The notes under the pieces were generated by a model. It saw only the letters and a list, made by a program, of their open reading frames with translations. It was not told the DNA's origin and searched no databases. DNA of 64,000 nt. Origin: an uncultured Pelagibacteraceae bacterium (GTDB lineage: Bacteria > Pseudomonadota > Alphaproteobacteria > Pelagibacterales > AG-422-B15). A program made the position numbers and the translations under genes. The stretch lies in contig CACMIV010000002.1 of the NCBI GenBank assembly GCA_902613805.1, positions 310,001 to 374,000 on the forward strand, read 5' to 3'. Each line of letters starts with the position of its first letter. The stretch's first letter is position 1. Below are positions 46,526 to 55,273 of this stretch, piece by piece.

Positions 46526-47661
46526 TATTCCATTTTTTCAAGTCTAGAACTAAATGGTAAAGGAACAACTTCTACTTCTCGTTTTTCTCCATCATGATCA
46601 ATTTGATATACTTCTTCTGAATTAATCAAATCAATATCAATAAACCCTAAAGCAATATTGCACCCAAAGTTCGGGCTATAAATGCAGCTGGTTATAAATC
46701 CTTTTTTTTCAGAGTTGTTATCAAACAACGGTATTCTTGTCATATTATATCCAATCTTCTTTCCTGAAATTTTAAAACCAGTGAATTGTTTTTTAATGCC
46801 TTCTTCTCTAATTTTTAAGAGAGCATCTTTTCCAACAAAATCTGCTTCTTGATCAAGATCATAAAATTTTGGTAGGTTTAGTTCTAAAGGGTTTTCAGCT
46901 AATGAGGTATCTCCTTGGTGAGAAATCATGCCAGCTTCGATTCTATCAATTTGATTAGGACAACTTGGTACAATTTTAAACTCTTTTCCTGCTTCCATTA
47001 GTGCATTCCATAATGCTGGACCATCTTCTTCTCTTGTTATATAAATTTCGTATCCAAATTGGTTACTCCAACCGCTGCGTGCAATGACGATATCTAGTCC
47101 AAATAAGTTTGTTTCGATAAATTGATAATATTTTAATCCCATAATAACTGGATCATCATTTGTAGCTTTTCTCATGAGTTCTTTAGAGCGCGGGCCTTGC
47201 AATGAAAGCGGACAAGCTTCAGGCTCTGAAATCTTAACATTAAACTTACCAGACAAAGCAACGCCTTTGCACCAAAGTATTGCATCAGAATCTGCAATGC
47301 TCAGCCAATACTTATTTTCATTAAACTTTAAAATTAATGGATCGTTAATGATTCCGCCATTTTCATCTGTCATAAATGCGTAACGACAAAACCCATCTTT
47401 GAAAGTTGATAAATTTCTTGGCGTCATATACTGAACAAATTTAGCAGCGTCTTCTCCAATAATTTCAATTTGTCTCTCTGCTGCCACATCCCATAATGTT
47501 ACATCGTTTATTAATGATTGGTATTCCTCCTCAGGAGTCGTGTAACCAACAGGCATCGTCATATGGTTATAAGTTGTAAAATTGGTAGCGCCATATTTTA
47601 GCGTCTCTTCAAAGAAAGGTGATTTTCTAATCCTTGGGGTGTATATGATACCTTTTGGCAT
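46525..47661 (-). CDS. DmdA-like GcvT-fold methyltransferase
   Basis: 378 aa from the ATG at 47659-47661, which has an AAGGAG ribosome site 7 bp before it; a start 21 bp upstream is less likely. The fold is aminomethyltransferase/DMSP demethylase: WDVAAERQIEIIGEDAAKFVQYMTPRNL, ENGGIINDPLILKF, WLSIADSDAILWCKGVAL, RSGWSNQFGYEIYI and CPNQIDRIEAGM. Several blocks resemble DmdA closely, but without alignment I cannot say whether the substrate is DMSP, a methylamine or a methylated glycine. First gene of the fifteen-gene run. Confidence 0.8.
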   Translation of the reverse strand: MPKGIIYTPRIRKSPFFEETLKYGATNFTTYNHMTMPVGYTTPEEEYQSLINDVTLWDVAAERQIEIIGEDAAKFVQYMTPRNLSTFKDGFCRYAFMTDENGGIINDPLILKFNENKYWLSIADSDAILWCKGVALSGKFNVKISEPEACPLSLQGPRSKELMRKATNDDPVIMGLKYYQFIETNLFGLDIVIARSGWSNQFGYEIYITREEDGPALWNALMEAGKEFKIVPSCPNQIDRIEAGMISHQGDTSLAENPLELNLPKFYDLDQEADFVGKDALLKIREEGIKKQFTGFKISGKKIGYNMTRIPLFDNNSEKKGFITSCIYSPNFGCNIALGFIDIDLINSEEVYQIDHDGEKREVEVVPLPFSSRLEKME

Positions 47662-47684
47662 TCTGTTCTCCTTAATGATCAAAC

Positions 47685-47714
47685 TTTATAAACCATAAAG
47701 TCACAAAAAGTAAA
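47685..47714 (-). promoter_or_regulatory. Putative promoter of the methylamine/sarcosine gene run
   Basis: On the minus strand: TTTACT (47709-47714), an 18-bp spacer, and TATAAA (47685-47690), 24 bp upstream of the start codon of the DmdA-like gene. The same arrangement, TTTACT-N18-TAGAAT, precedes the glycine betaine binding protein gene. Hexamers are close to sigma-70 but in AT-rich DNA; moderate at best. Confidence 0.4.
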
Positions 47715-47766
47715 TCATTTTCCTACGTTTCTACTTACTAATTAAAACTATAAATGATACAAAATA

Positions 47767-48693
47767 ATGATGAGTGGAAGATATGAAAATTTGATGAAAC
47801 GTATTCATGCTGGAGAAAATATTCTTCTTGATGGGGCTACTGGTTCAGAACTTGAAAACCGTGGTATTAAAATGGATAATTCTTGGTGTGGCACAGCCTC
47901 CTTAGAAAGCGATACATTGAAGCAAATACATAAAGATTATATTGAGGCTGGATCAAGTATTATAACTACAAATACTTATGCAACAAATCGAATGATCTTA
48001 GAAACTGCGGGGGTAGATAATCAATTCAAAGAAATAAATCTAAGTGCGATAAATGCAGCTCTAGAAGCCAGGGAGGAATGTGGTAGAGATGATGTACTTA
48101 TAGCTGGGTCCTTGTCTCATCAAATACCGTATGAGGATGCCTTTGAAACACAAGAGGAAAAAGAGAAATTTAAGAAAAAACTCACACCCGAATATTTTCA
48201 AAAGTCTTTTGATGAGCTTGCTTTTTTTCTAGCCGATAATGGGTGTGATTTTATTCTACTCGAGTTAATGTATCGACCAGATCGAATTGAAATAATTTTT
48301 GATTCAGCAAGTAAGGCTGGATTGCCTGTGTGGGCTGGATTCTCATCTAGAAATAAAGACGGGTTGATAGCCCTTACCACAGACTATGACTATAGTTTTA
48401 AAAAAATGATTAGTAATGTGAAACATCATAAATTGGATGCTGTAGGAATAATGCATTGTGAAATTAATGTAATAGAACAAAGTATTAAAGAACTTAAAGA
48501 AGTATATGACCTTCCTGTTATGGCGTATCCAGAAGTAGCGGTATTTAATTTTCCACACTACGACATGAGCAATGTAATTTCTCCTGATGATTATTTAATT
48601 GAAGCAAAAAAGTGGAAGGATGCTGGAGCGCAAATTATAGGTGGATGTTGTGGCACAACAGTTGAACACATTAAAGTACTCAATCAATTATAG
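47767..48693 (+). CDS. Betaine-homocysteine S-methyltransferase-like protein
   Basis: 308 aa homocysteine methyltransferase fold. LLDGATGSELENRGIKMD, TTNTYATNRMIL, and the zinc-binding cysteines: MHCEIN in the middle and GGCCGT near the C-terminus. In the context of a betaine transporter and a dimethylglycine dehydrogenase, the natural methyl donor is glycine betaine, giving dimethylglycine and methionine. S-methylmethionine or DMSP as donor are alternatives. Met1 or Met2 (3 bp downstream) may be the start. Its stop abuts that of the opposite EamA gene. Confidence 0.8.
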   Translation: MMSGRYENLMKRIHAGENILLDGATGSELENRGIKMDNSWCGTASLESDTLKQIHKDYIEAGSSIITTNTYATNRMILETAGVDNQFKEINLSAINAALEAREECGRDDVLIAGSLSHQIPYEDAFETQEEKEKFKKKLTPEYFQKSFDELAFFLADNGCDFILLELMYRPDRIEIIFDSASKAGLPVWAGFSSRNKDGLIALTTDYDYSFKKMISNVKHHKLDAVGIMHCEINVIEQSIKELKEVYDLPVMAYPEVAVFNFPHYDMSNVISPDDYLIEAKKWKDAGAQIIGGCCGTTVEHIKVLNQL

Positions 48694-49605
48694 TTAGCCC
48701 GTATCTTCTTCAGTCTTTGATGCAAATATTATTTCTGTTAACCCAGCAAATATAATAAAAGAGCTACCTAATATTTCTCTCCATCCAATAAGCTCATCTG
48801 TTAATACCGCGGCACTGAAAGTGCCCACAACTATTTCAAAAAGTATAATTATAGAAAATATGCCTGCACCAATTCTACTTGGTGCACCTAAGATCACTAT
48901 ATTTGTCGGTATATGAAATAAAATTGCAATTAAAATTAGCCACGGCATCATTGCAACCCATGACTCTATTGATGGAGCATCACCTAGGTAGTCGCTCAAG
49001 AAATATGATTGTATTAATGTAAATATGCCACCATAAAAAAAGAATGAAAATAAGATAGGATATATTCCCTCTGGCTTTTTTATCTCCATTCTAACTGCTG
49101 ATGCGGCAATAAGAATTCCGCCTAATAAAGCAATCCAATCACCAGAATTTTGTGGTAAAGGTATCACGCCCTCTTGACCAAAAACTATCCAAACACCAGA
49201 TAGTGCAAGAGCTAATGTAATGTATCTATAAAAACGTGGAATTTGTCTAAGAAATACTATTTCAAAAATAGTTGTCCAAACTGGGGTTATATAAAAGAGT
49301 ATTAAAGCTCTAACTACATCTGTCAGTAAAAAACTATTAGCGTAGCAAGCAATACCTCCTCCAAACAAAAGTCCAATTAGAGGATACTCTAAGCCAAAAG
49401 ACTGACCTTTATAGAGCCTCCAAAGTGATATTGGAAGCAGCATTGCAAAAGGTATAACCATTTGAGAAATCGTTGCCCATCCGCCCGTTAAACCACCAGC
49501 CTCTAACGCTCTTTGAGGGATCCAGAATAAACCCCACATACCTGCAGCGATTAATAACGCAAAGCTAATTGTATAATAGTAAGGATGTCTTGATGAGGTG
49601 ATCAT
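48694..49605 (-). CDS. EamA/DMT-family transporter
   Basis: 303 aa, about ten helices: LLIAAGMWGLFWIPQRALEAGGL, YITPVWTTIFEIVFL and the C-terminal half PSRIGAGIFSIIILFEIVVG with LTDELIGWREILGSSFI. Lies next to the glycine betaine genes but is separated from them by a strong terminator. Possible role: export of an amine by-product; substrate unknown. Confidence 0.85.
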   Translation of the reverse strand: MITSSRHPYYYTISFALLIAAGMWGLFWIPQRALEAGGLTGGWATISQMVIPFAMLLPISLWRLYKGQSFGLEYPLIGLLFGGGIACYANSFLLTDVVRALILFYITPVWTTIFEIVFLRQIPRFYRYITLALALSGVWIVFGQEGVIPLPQNSGDWIALLGGILIAASAVRMEIKKPEGIYPILFSFFFYGGIFTLIQSYFLSDYLGDAPSIESWVAMMPWLILIAILFHIPTNIVILGAPSRIGAGIFSIIILFEIVVGTFSAAVLTDELIGWREILGSSFIIFAGLTEIIFASKTEEDTG

Positions 49606-49622
49606 AAAAGTTAACTAAAAAA

Positions 49623-49651
49623 AAGGCCTTGCACAAAAGTAACAAGGCCTT
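49623..49651 (-). terminator. Rho-independent terminator after the binding protein gene
   Basis: Perfect 9-bp stem AAGGCCTTG (49643-49651 on the minus strand) with its partner at 49623-49631, an 11-base loop, and a run of T on the minus strand (A run at 49617-49624 on the plus). It ends the minus-strand transcript of the glycine betaine binding protein. Confidence 0.85.
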
Positions 49652-49676
49652 AATTTTCTGATTTAGCTATTTAGAC

Positions 49677-50681
49677 TTACGGAAGCCAAGCTTTCCATTC
49701 GTCTGTACTGTTTTTCCATTCAGCAACAGCTTCTTCGACAGATAATCCGTCGTCACCAACTCTTACAAGCATTTTTGCTTGATCCGTGTTAGAGAAAGCC
49801 ATTTTTTTGAAGAATGCAACTGCTTCAGCGTTCTCAGGTTTAGACATAACTTCAGGATTCATATAATTCATCGTGTAGTCTTTATCCCAACCTGTAGCAG
49901 GCCATGCTGCAGTTCCACAATCTTGCCAGTTATTAGCTTCAGTAAAACTATCACAGTATTTGTATGCTGGTAGTTTTACACCAACCATTTCATTCTTACC
50001 GAAGAAAAAGTGTGGTTCCCAAAGATACAGAAGGAATGCTTCACCTCTATCATAAGCTCCTTGAGCTTCCGCTAGAGCTGCAACCTCAGTACCTAGTTCT
50101 GATGCTTCAAAATCAATTCCTAAAAGATCTAATCTTTTTTGGTCATGACAGTTCCAACCAGCAACTGGACATCCAATCAATCTACCTTTTGAACCTGTTT
50201 CAGGTGTAGCAAATTGATCTTTGAATTTATTTAAATCTGACCAGTCTTTAAAATCTGGGTTAGCGTCAACAAAGTATTTTGGAACATAGTAATCTGACAT
50301 TCCAATGATACCACTTGTGTACGCATCAACAGATCCATCACCAGAATACTCTTTTACAACTTCTCCGTCATAAACAAGATTCATGTTGATCATTACATCG
50401 TCAGCCTCAGCATAACTTGGCCAACTTTCACATGCGAAGTCAATATCGCCAGCGGCAATAGCTTCCCATAGACCTGTTCCTGAAGCGAATTCTATTCTAT
50501 CAACTCTGTAGCCTAGCTCTTCTTCAAGGATAGCAACTGCAACCTGACATGTTAATTCTCCACCAGTCCAGTCAGCAACAGCAGCTGTTAAACGCTTAGC
50601 GTTGGCAGTACCTGCCGAAAGAACTAAAAAAGAAGACAAAATCAGGGCAGCAAAAGTTTTTGCAAATAATGAATTTTTCAT
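49677..50681 (-). CDS. Glycine betaine/proline-type ABC substrate-binding protein
   Basis: 334 aa with signal peptide (1-28, ending ANA). OpuAC/ProX fold: VADWTGGELTCQVAVAILEEELGYRV, SGTGLWEAIAAGDIDFACESWPSY, and LYLWEPHFFFG. The Trp-rich pocket (DWTGG, ESWPSY, LWEPHF) suits a quaternary ammonium ligand. Substrate could be glycine betaine, proline betaine, choline or DMSP; betaine is favoured by the demethylation genes around. Ribosome site AGGGGA before the ATG. Confidence 0.93.
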   Translation of the reverse strand: MKNSLFAKTFAALILSSFLVLSAGTANAKRLTAAVADWTGGELTCQVAVAILEEELGYRVDRIEFASGTGLWEAIAAGDIDFACESWPSYAEADDVMINMNLVYDGEVVKEYSGDGSVDAYTSGIIGMSDYYVPKYFVDANPDFKDWSDLNKFKDQFATPETGSKGRLIGCPVAGWNCHDQKRLDLLGIDFEASELGTEVAALAEAQGAYDRGEAFLLYLWEPHFFFGKNEMVGVKLPAYKYCDSFTEANNWQDCGTAAWPATGWDKDYTMNYMNPEVMSKPENAEAVAFFKKMAFSNTDQAKMLVRVGDDGLSVEEAVAEWKNSTDEWKAWLP

Positions 50682-50715
50682 TAATTTCCCCTTTTTATTA
50701 ATTAATCAATTAATA

Positions 50716-50745
50716 ATTCTAGACCAAAAAAGATGAATAAGTAAA
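50716..50745 (-). promoter_or_regulatory. Putative promoter of the binding protein gene
   Basis: Minus strand: TTTACT (50740-50745), 18-bp spacer, TAGAAT (50716-50721), 34 bp before the start codon. Same hexamer and spacing as the promoter candidate at 47685-47714. A separate promoter inside the transporter genes would explain high expression of the binding protein. Confidence 0.4.
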
Positions 50746-50802
50746 CCGCTTTATCAACATTTTTTGAAGAAAAGTATCAGGAAATATGTATATAAATTAG
50801 AT

Positions 50803-52923
50803 CTATAAACCTAGGGCATCTCTTTGCTTTTTTGTCCATGCAAGACTGATACGGTCAATTATCATGGCTAATAAACAAATTCCTATGCCAGCAGCAAGAG
50901 CTCTACCAGTATCTGATCGAGCTAAACCATTAAATACCTCAAGACCGAGCCCTTTACCACCAATGAGAGGTGTGACAATCTGCATCGCAAAAGCCATCAT
51001 GACTGTTTGATTGAAACCCATAACCAAACTAGGAACTGCTAGAGGAAATTTTATCTTATTGAGAGTCTGAATTGTAGTACCTCCAAATGACTTTGATACT
51101 TCTGAATATGTAGAAGAAACTTGAGACAGGCCCAATACAGTTAAACGTATTATTGGAGGTATGGAGTATATAATTGTTGCAAGTAATGCAGAAAATGCCC
51201 CACCACCAAAAAACATTAAAACTGGAACAAGGTAACAAAAATACGGCAATGTTTGCATTGCATCTAATATTACCTCGTTGATATTTTGAAATCTCTTACT
51301 GTAAGATGCTAAGATACCAATTGGCACACCAATTACAAAACATAAAAGAACTGAGATAAGAACTGATGAAAGAGTAATCATTGCTTCAGTCCAAATATTG
51401 CAAGCGCCGATGAATGCTAGAAGGATGGCAGTAATAATCGCAAATCTAATTCCAACAGATTTCCAGCTGATTAGAACCAATGCCCCAATTGTAAACCAGT
51501 AAGGTAAATATGTTAGATAAAAATCAAATGGTCTTAGAAGGTAAATAACAACAGTTGATCTGATTGTTTTGGTTATTGAAATAAACGTATCATTTACAAC
51601 CAATGATTTTACACCAGCAGAAATTTCTTCTCTTATTGACAGATTCCATGCATCAGGAAATGTTCCTATTGCAGCAACGTTTGCATCATAATAAATAATG
51701 CCAATTAATATTAATAATCCAGAGAAAAAGAAATAATGAGCATTTATAAATTGTGCAATCGCTGAGCCGTAATCCTTATTAAATAAAGAAATTACTGAAT
51801 TTAAAATGAAAGAAAATATTCGAATGACGCTTGAGAATACAAATGCAAATGCAAAATGAATTAATTGTAGAGGTTTTTCAACCTGTCTAGCAATGGGATA
51901 AATATCCCATGTTTGCGGTAAAAGATAAAATTTTTGACTATCGGATGGCAAAGTAACTGTCTCCCGACTAGCGGCTTTACCAAATCTATCGAACATGATT
52001 GCCATTAAAAGAACGCAAATACCTCCTTCCAAAGCAGCTCCGACTTCTAGTTTTTTTATCGATACCCAAATGTCTGAACCTAGACCTTGAGCCCCAATAA
52101 ACGTTGCTAAAACAACCAATGCCAATGCCATCATTATTGTTTGGTTAACGCCCATCATGATGCTTGGCAGAGCTAATGGAATTTGTACTTTAAATAAAAT
52201 TTGACTTTTACTAGAACCAAAAGCTGTTGCTGTTTCTACTGTTTCATTGGGGACCTGACGTATACCTAAGTTTGTGAGACGAATAATAGGAGGCATTGAA
52301 TAAATCATTGTTGCAAGAATTGCAGGTGCACCTCCGATTCCAAAGAAAAACATTGCAGGGATAAGATAAACAAACGCAGGCATCACTTGCATTATATCGA
52401 GAGCTGGTTTCATATTTCTCTCAAAACGATCACTTAATGCACAGAAAATACCAAGTATCACTCCAACGGCTACAGATAAGAATACTGATAAACCCATAAG
52501 AGCAAGAGTTTCCATAGCAGAATCCCAAAGCCCAACCATTCCCCAATACATGGTGCCAAAAAGAACAAGAAAACCTAATTTAATTCCACCAAATGCAAGT
52601 GATGGAATAAGCAATAGCGCCGCTATAAATACCCAAGATGAATCTAGTAAAAAATCTTCGAGCATCCAATAAAGGTCTTTTACATAACCAGCAACCATCC
52701 TTGTATAAACTTTAATATTATCTTTTAGAAAATCTTCACCAGCATTGACCCAAGCTGTAAAAGTAAAAGCATCAGTTATAAAGACAGGAAATTCTGAAAC
52801 ATCTTCTCCTTGAAACGCGAGCCAGATTGAAGCAAGAATTGCGGCAAAAATTAGCCCGGGAATGATTAGACTTTGAGTACTACCTTTAGACGATAAAAGT
52901 GATGTATCTTGGGTTAATGCCAT
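50803..52923 (-). CDS. Glycine betaine ABC permease, double-length (two ProW domains fused)
   Basis: 706 aa, twice the usual permease. Two BPD_transp_1 domains: the first EAA-like loop lies around residues 215-255 (IRLTNLGIRQVPNETVETATAFGSSKSQ) and the second near 590-630 (IRLTVLGLSQVSSTYSEVSKSFGGTTIQ). The halves are clearly homologous, so one chain should replace the permease dimer. Each half has several helices and a hydrophobic N-terminal part. Stop lies 121 bp before the binding protein start; the ATPase gene is divergent. Confidence 0.92.
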   Translation of the reverse strand: MALTQDTSLLSSKGSTQSLIIPGLIFAAILASIWLAFQGEDVSEFPVFITDAFTFTAWVNAGEDFLKDNIKVYTRMVAGYVKDLYWMLEDFLLDSSWVFIAALLLIPSLAFGGIKLGFLVLFGTMYWGMVGLWDSAMETLALMGLSVFLSVAVGVILGIFCALSDRFERNMKPALDIMQVMPAFVYLIPAMFFFGIGGAPAILATMIYSMPPIIRLTNLGIRQVPNETVETATAFGSSKSQILFKVQIPLALPSIMMGVNQTIMMALALVVLATFIGAQGLGSDIWVSIKKLEVGAALEGGICVLLMAIMFDRFGKAASRETVTLPSDSQKFYLLPQTWDIYPIARQVEKPLQLIHFAFAFVFSSVIRIFSFILNSVISLFNKDYGSAIAQFINAHYFFFSGLLILIGIIYYDANVAAIGTFPDAWNLSIREEISAGVKSLVVNDTFISITKTIRSTVVIYLLRPFDFYLTYLPYWFTIGALVLISWKSVGIRFAIITAILLAFIGACNIWTEAMITLSSVLISVLLCFVIGVPIGILASYSKRFQNINEVILDAMQTLPYFCYLVPVLMFFGGGAFSALLATIIYSIPPIIRLTVLGLSQVSSTYSEVSKSFGGTTIQTLNKIKFPLAVPSLVMGFNQTVMMAFAMQIVTPLIGGKGLGLEVFNGLARSDTGRALAAGIGICLLAMIIDRISLAWTKKQRDALGL

Positions 52924-53009
52924 GTAAAATAGTATTCCTCAAGGTTAAATAAATTATTCAAAAATCCTGAACATAGTATAACATTCAGCAGATAAAGCAC
53001 TCAAAAATA

Positions 53010-54050
53010 ATGGAAAAAAATGACAAAATAGTATGCACAAATATATGGAAGGTATTTGGGCCGAATGAAAAAAATGTTCTTACAAATTTAGACAAAAACT
53101 TATCAAGAAGTGAAGTGCAAGAAAAAACTGGACATGTGGTTGCAGTTAAAGATGTGAGTTTCTCAGTTCAAAAAGGTGAAACGTTCGTTGTGATGGGTTT
53201 ATCAGGTAGTGGCAAATCTACATTGGTAAGATGTTTATCAAGACTGATTGAGCCAACAGCGGGCGAGGTAAAAATTGACAATCAAGATGTGACACAAATG
53301 AGTAATAAAGATTTAACAGATCTGAGGCGTAATAGAATGAGTATGGTATTTCAGCACTTTGGTCTTTTTCCTCATCGAAGAGTGATAGAAAATATAGGTT
53401 ATGGACTTGAAATAAGGGGAGTAAAGAAAAAAGATCGATTAGATAAGTCAATGGAAACACTTAATCTTGTAGGACTAGAAGGTTGGGATCAACATTACCC
53501 TCGTGAATTGTCAGGTGGAATGCAACAAAGAGTTGGACTAGCTAGAGCGCTAGCAGTTGATCCTGAGATTCTAATTTTTGACGAACCTTTCTCAGCTCTG
53601 GATCCGTTGATAAGAAGGGAAATGCAAGACGAGTTAATTAGCATTCAAAAAATGGTTCAAAAAACAATGGTATTCATTACGCATGATTTTTCTGAAGCTA
53701 TTAAAATGGGTGATCATATTGCGATTATGAAAGATGGAGAAATATCACAGGTTGGTACACCAGAGGAAATTGTTGCAAATCCTATAGACCAATACGTAAA
53801 AGACTTCACTGAAGATGTTCCCAAATATAAAGTTTTAAGTGCGGGCAAATGCGCAAGAAAAGAATGCTGCGAAGATACACGAACCCTGTTTGCTCAGGGC
53901 AATGAGTGTATTAAAAGTGACGTTAAAATCGATACTTTAATTAATCAAATAGCTGACACTGACAAAAAATATCCTGTAATCGATGCAGTGTCAGGAGAAC
54001 TAATTGGTGAAATTGATCGGTCAATTGTCTTAAAATCAATGACATCTTAA
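53010..54050 (+). CDS. Glycine betaine ABC transporter ATP-binding protein
   Basis: 346 aa OpuAA/ProV-type ATPase. Walker A GLSGSGKST, signature LSGGMQQRVGLARALAVDPEILIFDEPFSALDPL. After the ATPase core (to about residue 265) a short C-terminal segment ends IGEIDRSIVLKSM, a single CBS-like remnant, where ProV has two CBS domains; the Cys-rich AGKCARKECCEDT precedes it. An N-terminal extension (VFGPNEKNVLTNL) is normal. Divergent from the permease; 20 bp before the alcohol dehydrogenase. Confidence 0.93.
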   Translation: MEKNDKIVCTNIWKVFGPNEKNVLTNLDKNLSRSEVQEKTGHVVAVKDVSFSVQKGETFVVMGLSGSGKSTLVRCLSRLIEPTAGEVKIDNQDVTQMSNKDLTDLRRNRMSMVFQHFGLFPHRRVIENIGYGLEIRGVKKKDRLDKSMETLNLVGLEGWDQHYPRELSGGMQQRVGLARALAVDPEILIFDEPFSALDPLIRREMQDELISIQKMVQKTMVFITHDFSEAIKMGDHIAIMKDGEISQVGTPEEIVANPIDQYVKDFTEDVPKYKVLSAGKCARKECCEDTRTLFAQGNECIKSDVKIDTLINQIADTDKKYPVIDAVSGELIGEIDRSIVLKSMTS

Positions 54051-54070
54051 TTAATTAAAATAAATAAACC

Positions 54071-55261
54071 ATGACGCTTTTCAATTTGAACAAAGAAGAA
54101 ATTCTTGCCCCTCAAGATTGGGGCTTCCCAGTACCGATAGCGTATGGTCCAGGTAGATTTTCCGAGATAGGAACTTATTGTTCTGAGAATGAGATAACCA
54201 ATCCACTGATTGTCACTGATAGTGGCAGTGTTGATCTTCCCTTTATCGATAAATTGGTCGAAATTTTAAAAAAATCAAAAATTAATTCAAGCGTGTACTC
54301 AAAAATTTCACCTAACCCAAGAGACGATGAAATTTCATCAGGAAAAAAACTTTTCAATGATAATAATCACGATGCAATAATTGCTATTGGTGGCGGTAGT
54401 GCCATGGATGGCGGCAAGTCAATTTGTTTAACTGCTAATAATGATATTGAGTTATTTGACTTTGAATGGGAAAAGACACCTCATGTCATTGAACCAGATA
54501 ATAAATTTCCTAAACTTATTACAATTCCTACAACAGCTGGAACAGGTGCTGAAACAGAAAGTACAGCAATGGTAACAGATACCAAACAAGGAATTAAACT
54601 TTGTATAATGCATCCTGATCTAAAGCCTTCATTGGCATTGCTTGATCCTGAACTGACATTGGGATTACCTTCAAATCTTACAGCGTGGACAGGCGCAGAT
54701 GCAATGATACACTCAATTGAGGGTTATTGTGTGCCAGGTTTTCATCCCTTATGTGACGGTGCCGCACTCGAAAGTCTAAACTTAATTTCTAAATCACTTG
54801 TTACGGCTGTAGAAGAACCAAATAATCTTGAAGCAAGAGGGGCTATGCTGGTTGCCTCGTGTTTAGGGGGGGTTTCTTTTATAAAAGGGCTTGGTCTTGT
54901 GCACGCTATTGCGCATATGGTTGGGGCAGAATTTAATACGCATCATGGGCTAACTAATGCTATTATTTTGCCAGCAGTTCTAAGATACAATCTCCCAGGT
55001 ATGGAAGAAAAAGTGATGAGAATGGCTCAGGCAATGCAATATGAAGATCAAACTGTGGATTATTTCATCGAAAGCATGGAAAAGATACTTGATAGAATCA
55101 AAATACCTAAGGGCTTGTGTGAAATTGGCGTTCCAGAGGATTGCATTGAGAGAATATCTGAAAAGTCAATGATTGATACGGCGTTTGGTACTAACCCTCG
55201 TTCAGCTACATTGGATGACGTCAGAGAGCTCGTCAAGGTCAGTATTTTTGGAGCTCGATAA
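54071..55261 (+). CDS. Iron-containing alcohol dehydrogenase
   Basis: 396 aa, group III Fe-ADH. NAD site AIGGGSAMDGGKSI; metal ligands in TGADAMIHSIEGYCVPGFHP and GLVHAIAHMVGAEFNTHHGLTNA. In SAR11-type bacteria a related enzyme is proposed to oxidise methanol and other small alcohols. Here it follows the betaine ATPase by 20 bp, so an alcohol derived from choline or an amide is another option. Real substrate unknown. Confidence 0.93.
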   Translation: MTLFNLNKEEILAPQDWGFPVPIAYGPGRFSEIGTYCSENEITNPLIVTDSGSVDLPFIDKLVEILKKSKINSSVYSKISPNPRDDEISSGKKLFNDNNHDAIIAIGGGSAMDGGKSICLTANNDIELFDFEWEKTPHVIEPDNKFPKLITIPTTAGTGAETESTAMVTDTKQGIKLCIMHPDLKPSLALLDPELTLGLPSNLTAWTGADAMIHSIEGYCVPGFHPLCDGAALESLNLISKSLVTAVEEPNNLEARGAMLVASCLGGVSFIKGLGLVHAIAHMVGAEFNTHHGLTNAIILPAVLRYNLPGMEEKVMRMAQAMQYEDQTVDYFIESMEKILDRIKIPKGLCEIGVPEDCIERISEKSMIDTAFGTNPRSATLDDVRELVKVSIFGAR

Positions 55262-55273
55262 AAAACCTTGTAG

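Noticed and set aside
46525-47661. Naming this gene dmdA (DMSP demethylase)
   Set aside because: Several blocks look DmdA-like, but GcvT-fold relatives with other substrates share them. Without alignment of the substrate-binding residues the symbol is not justified.
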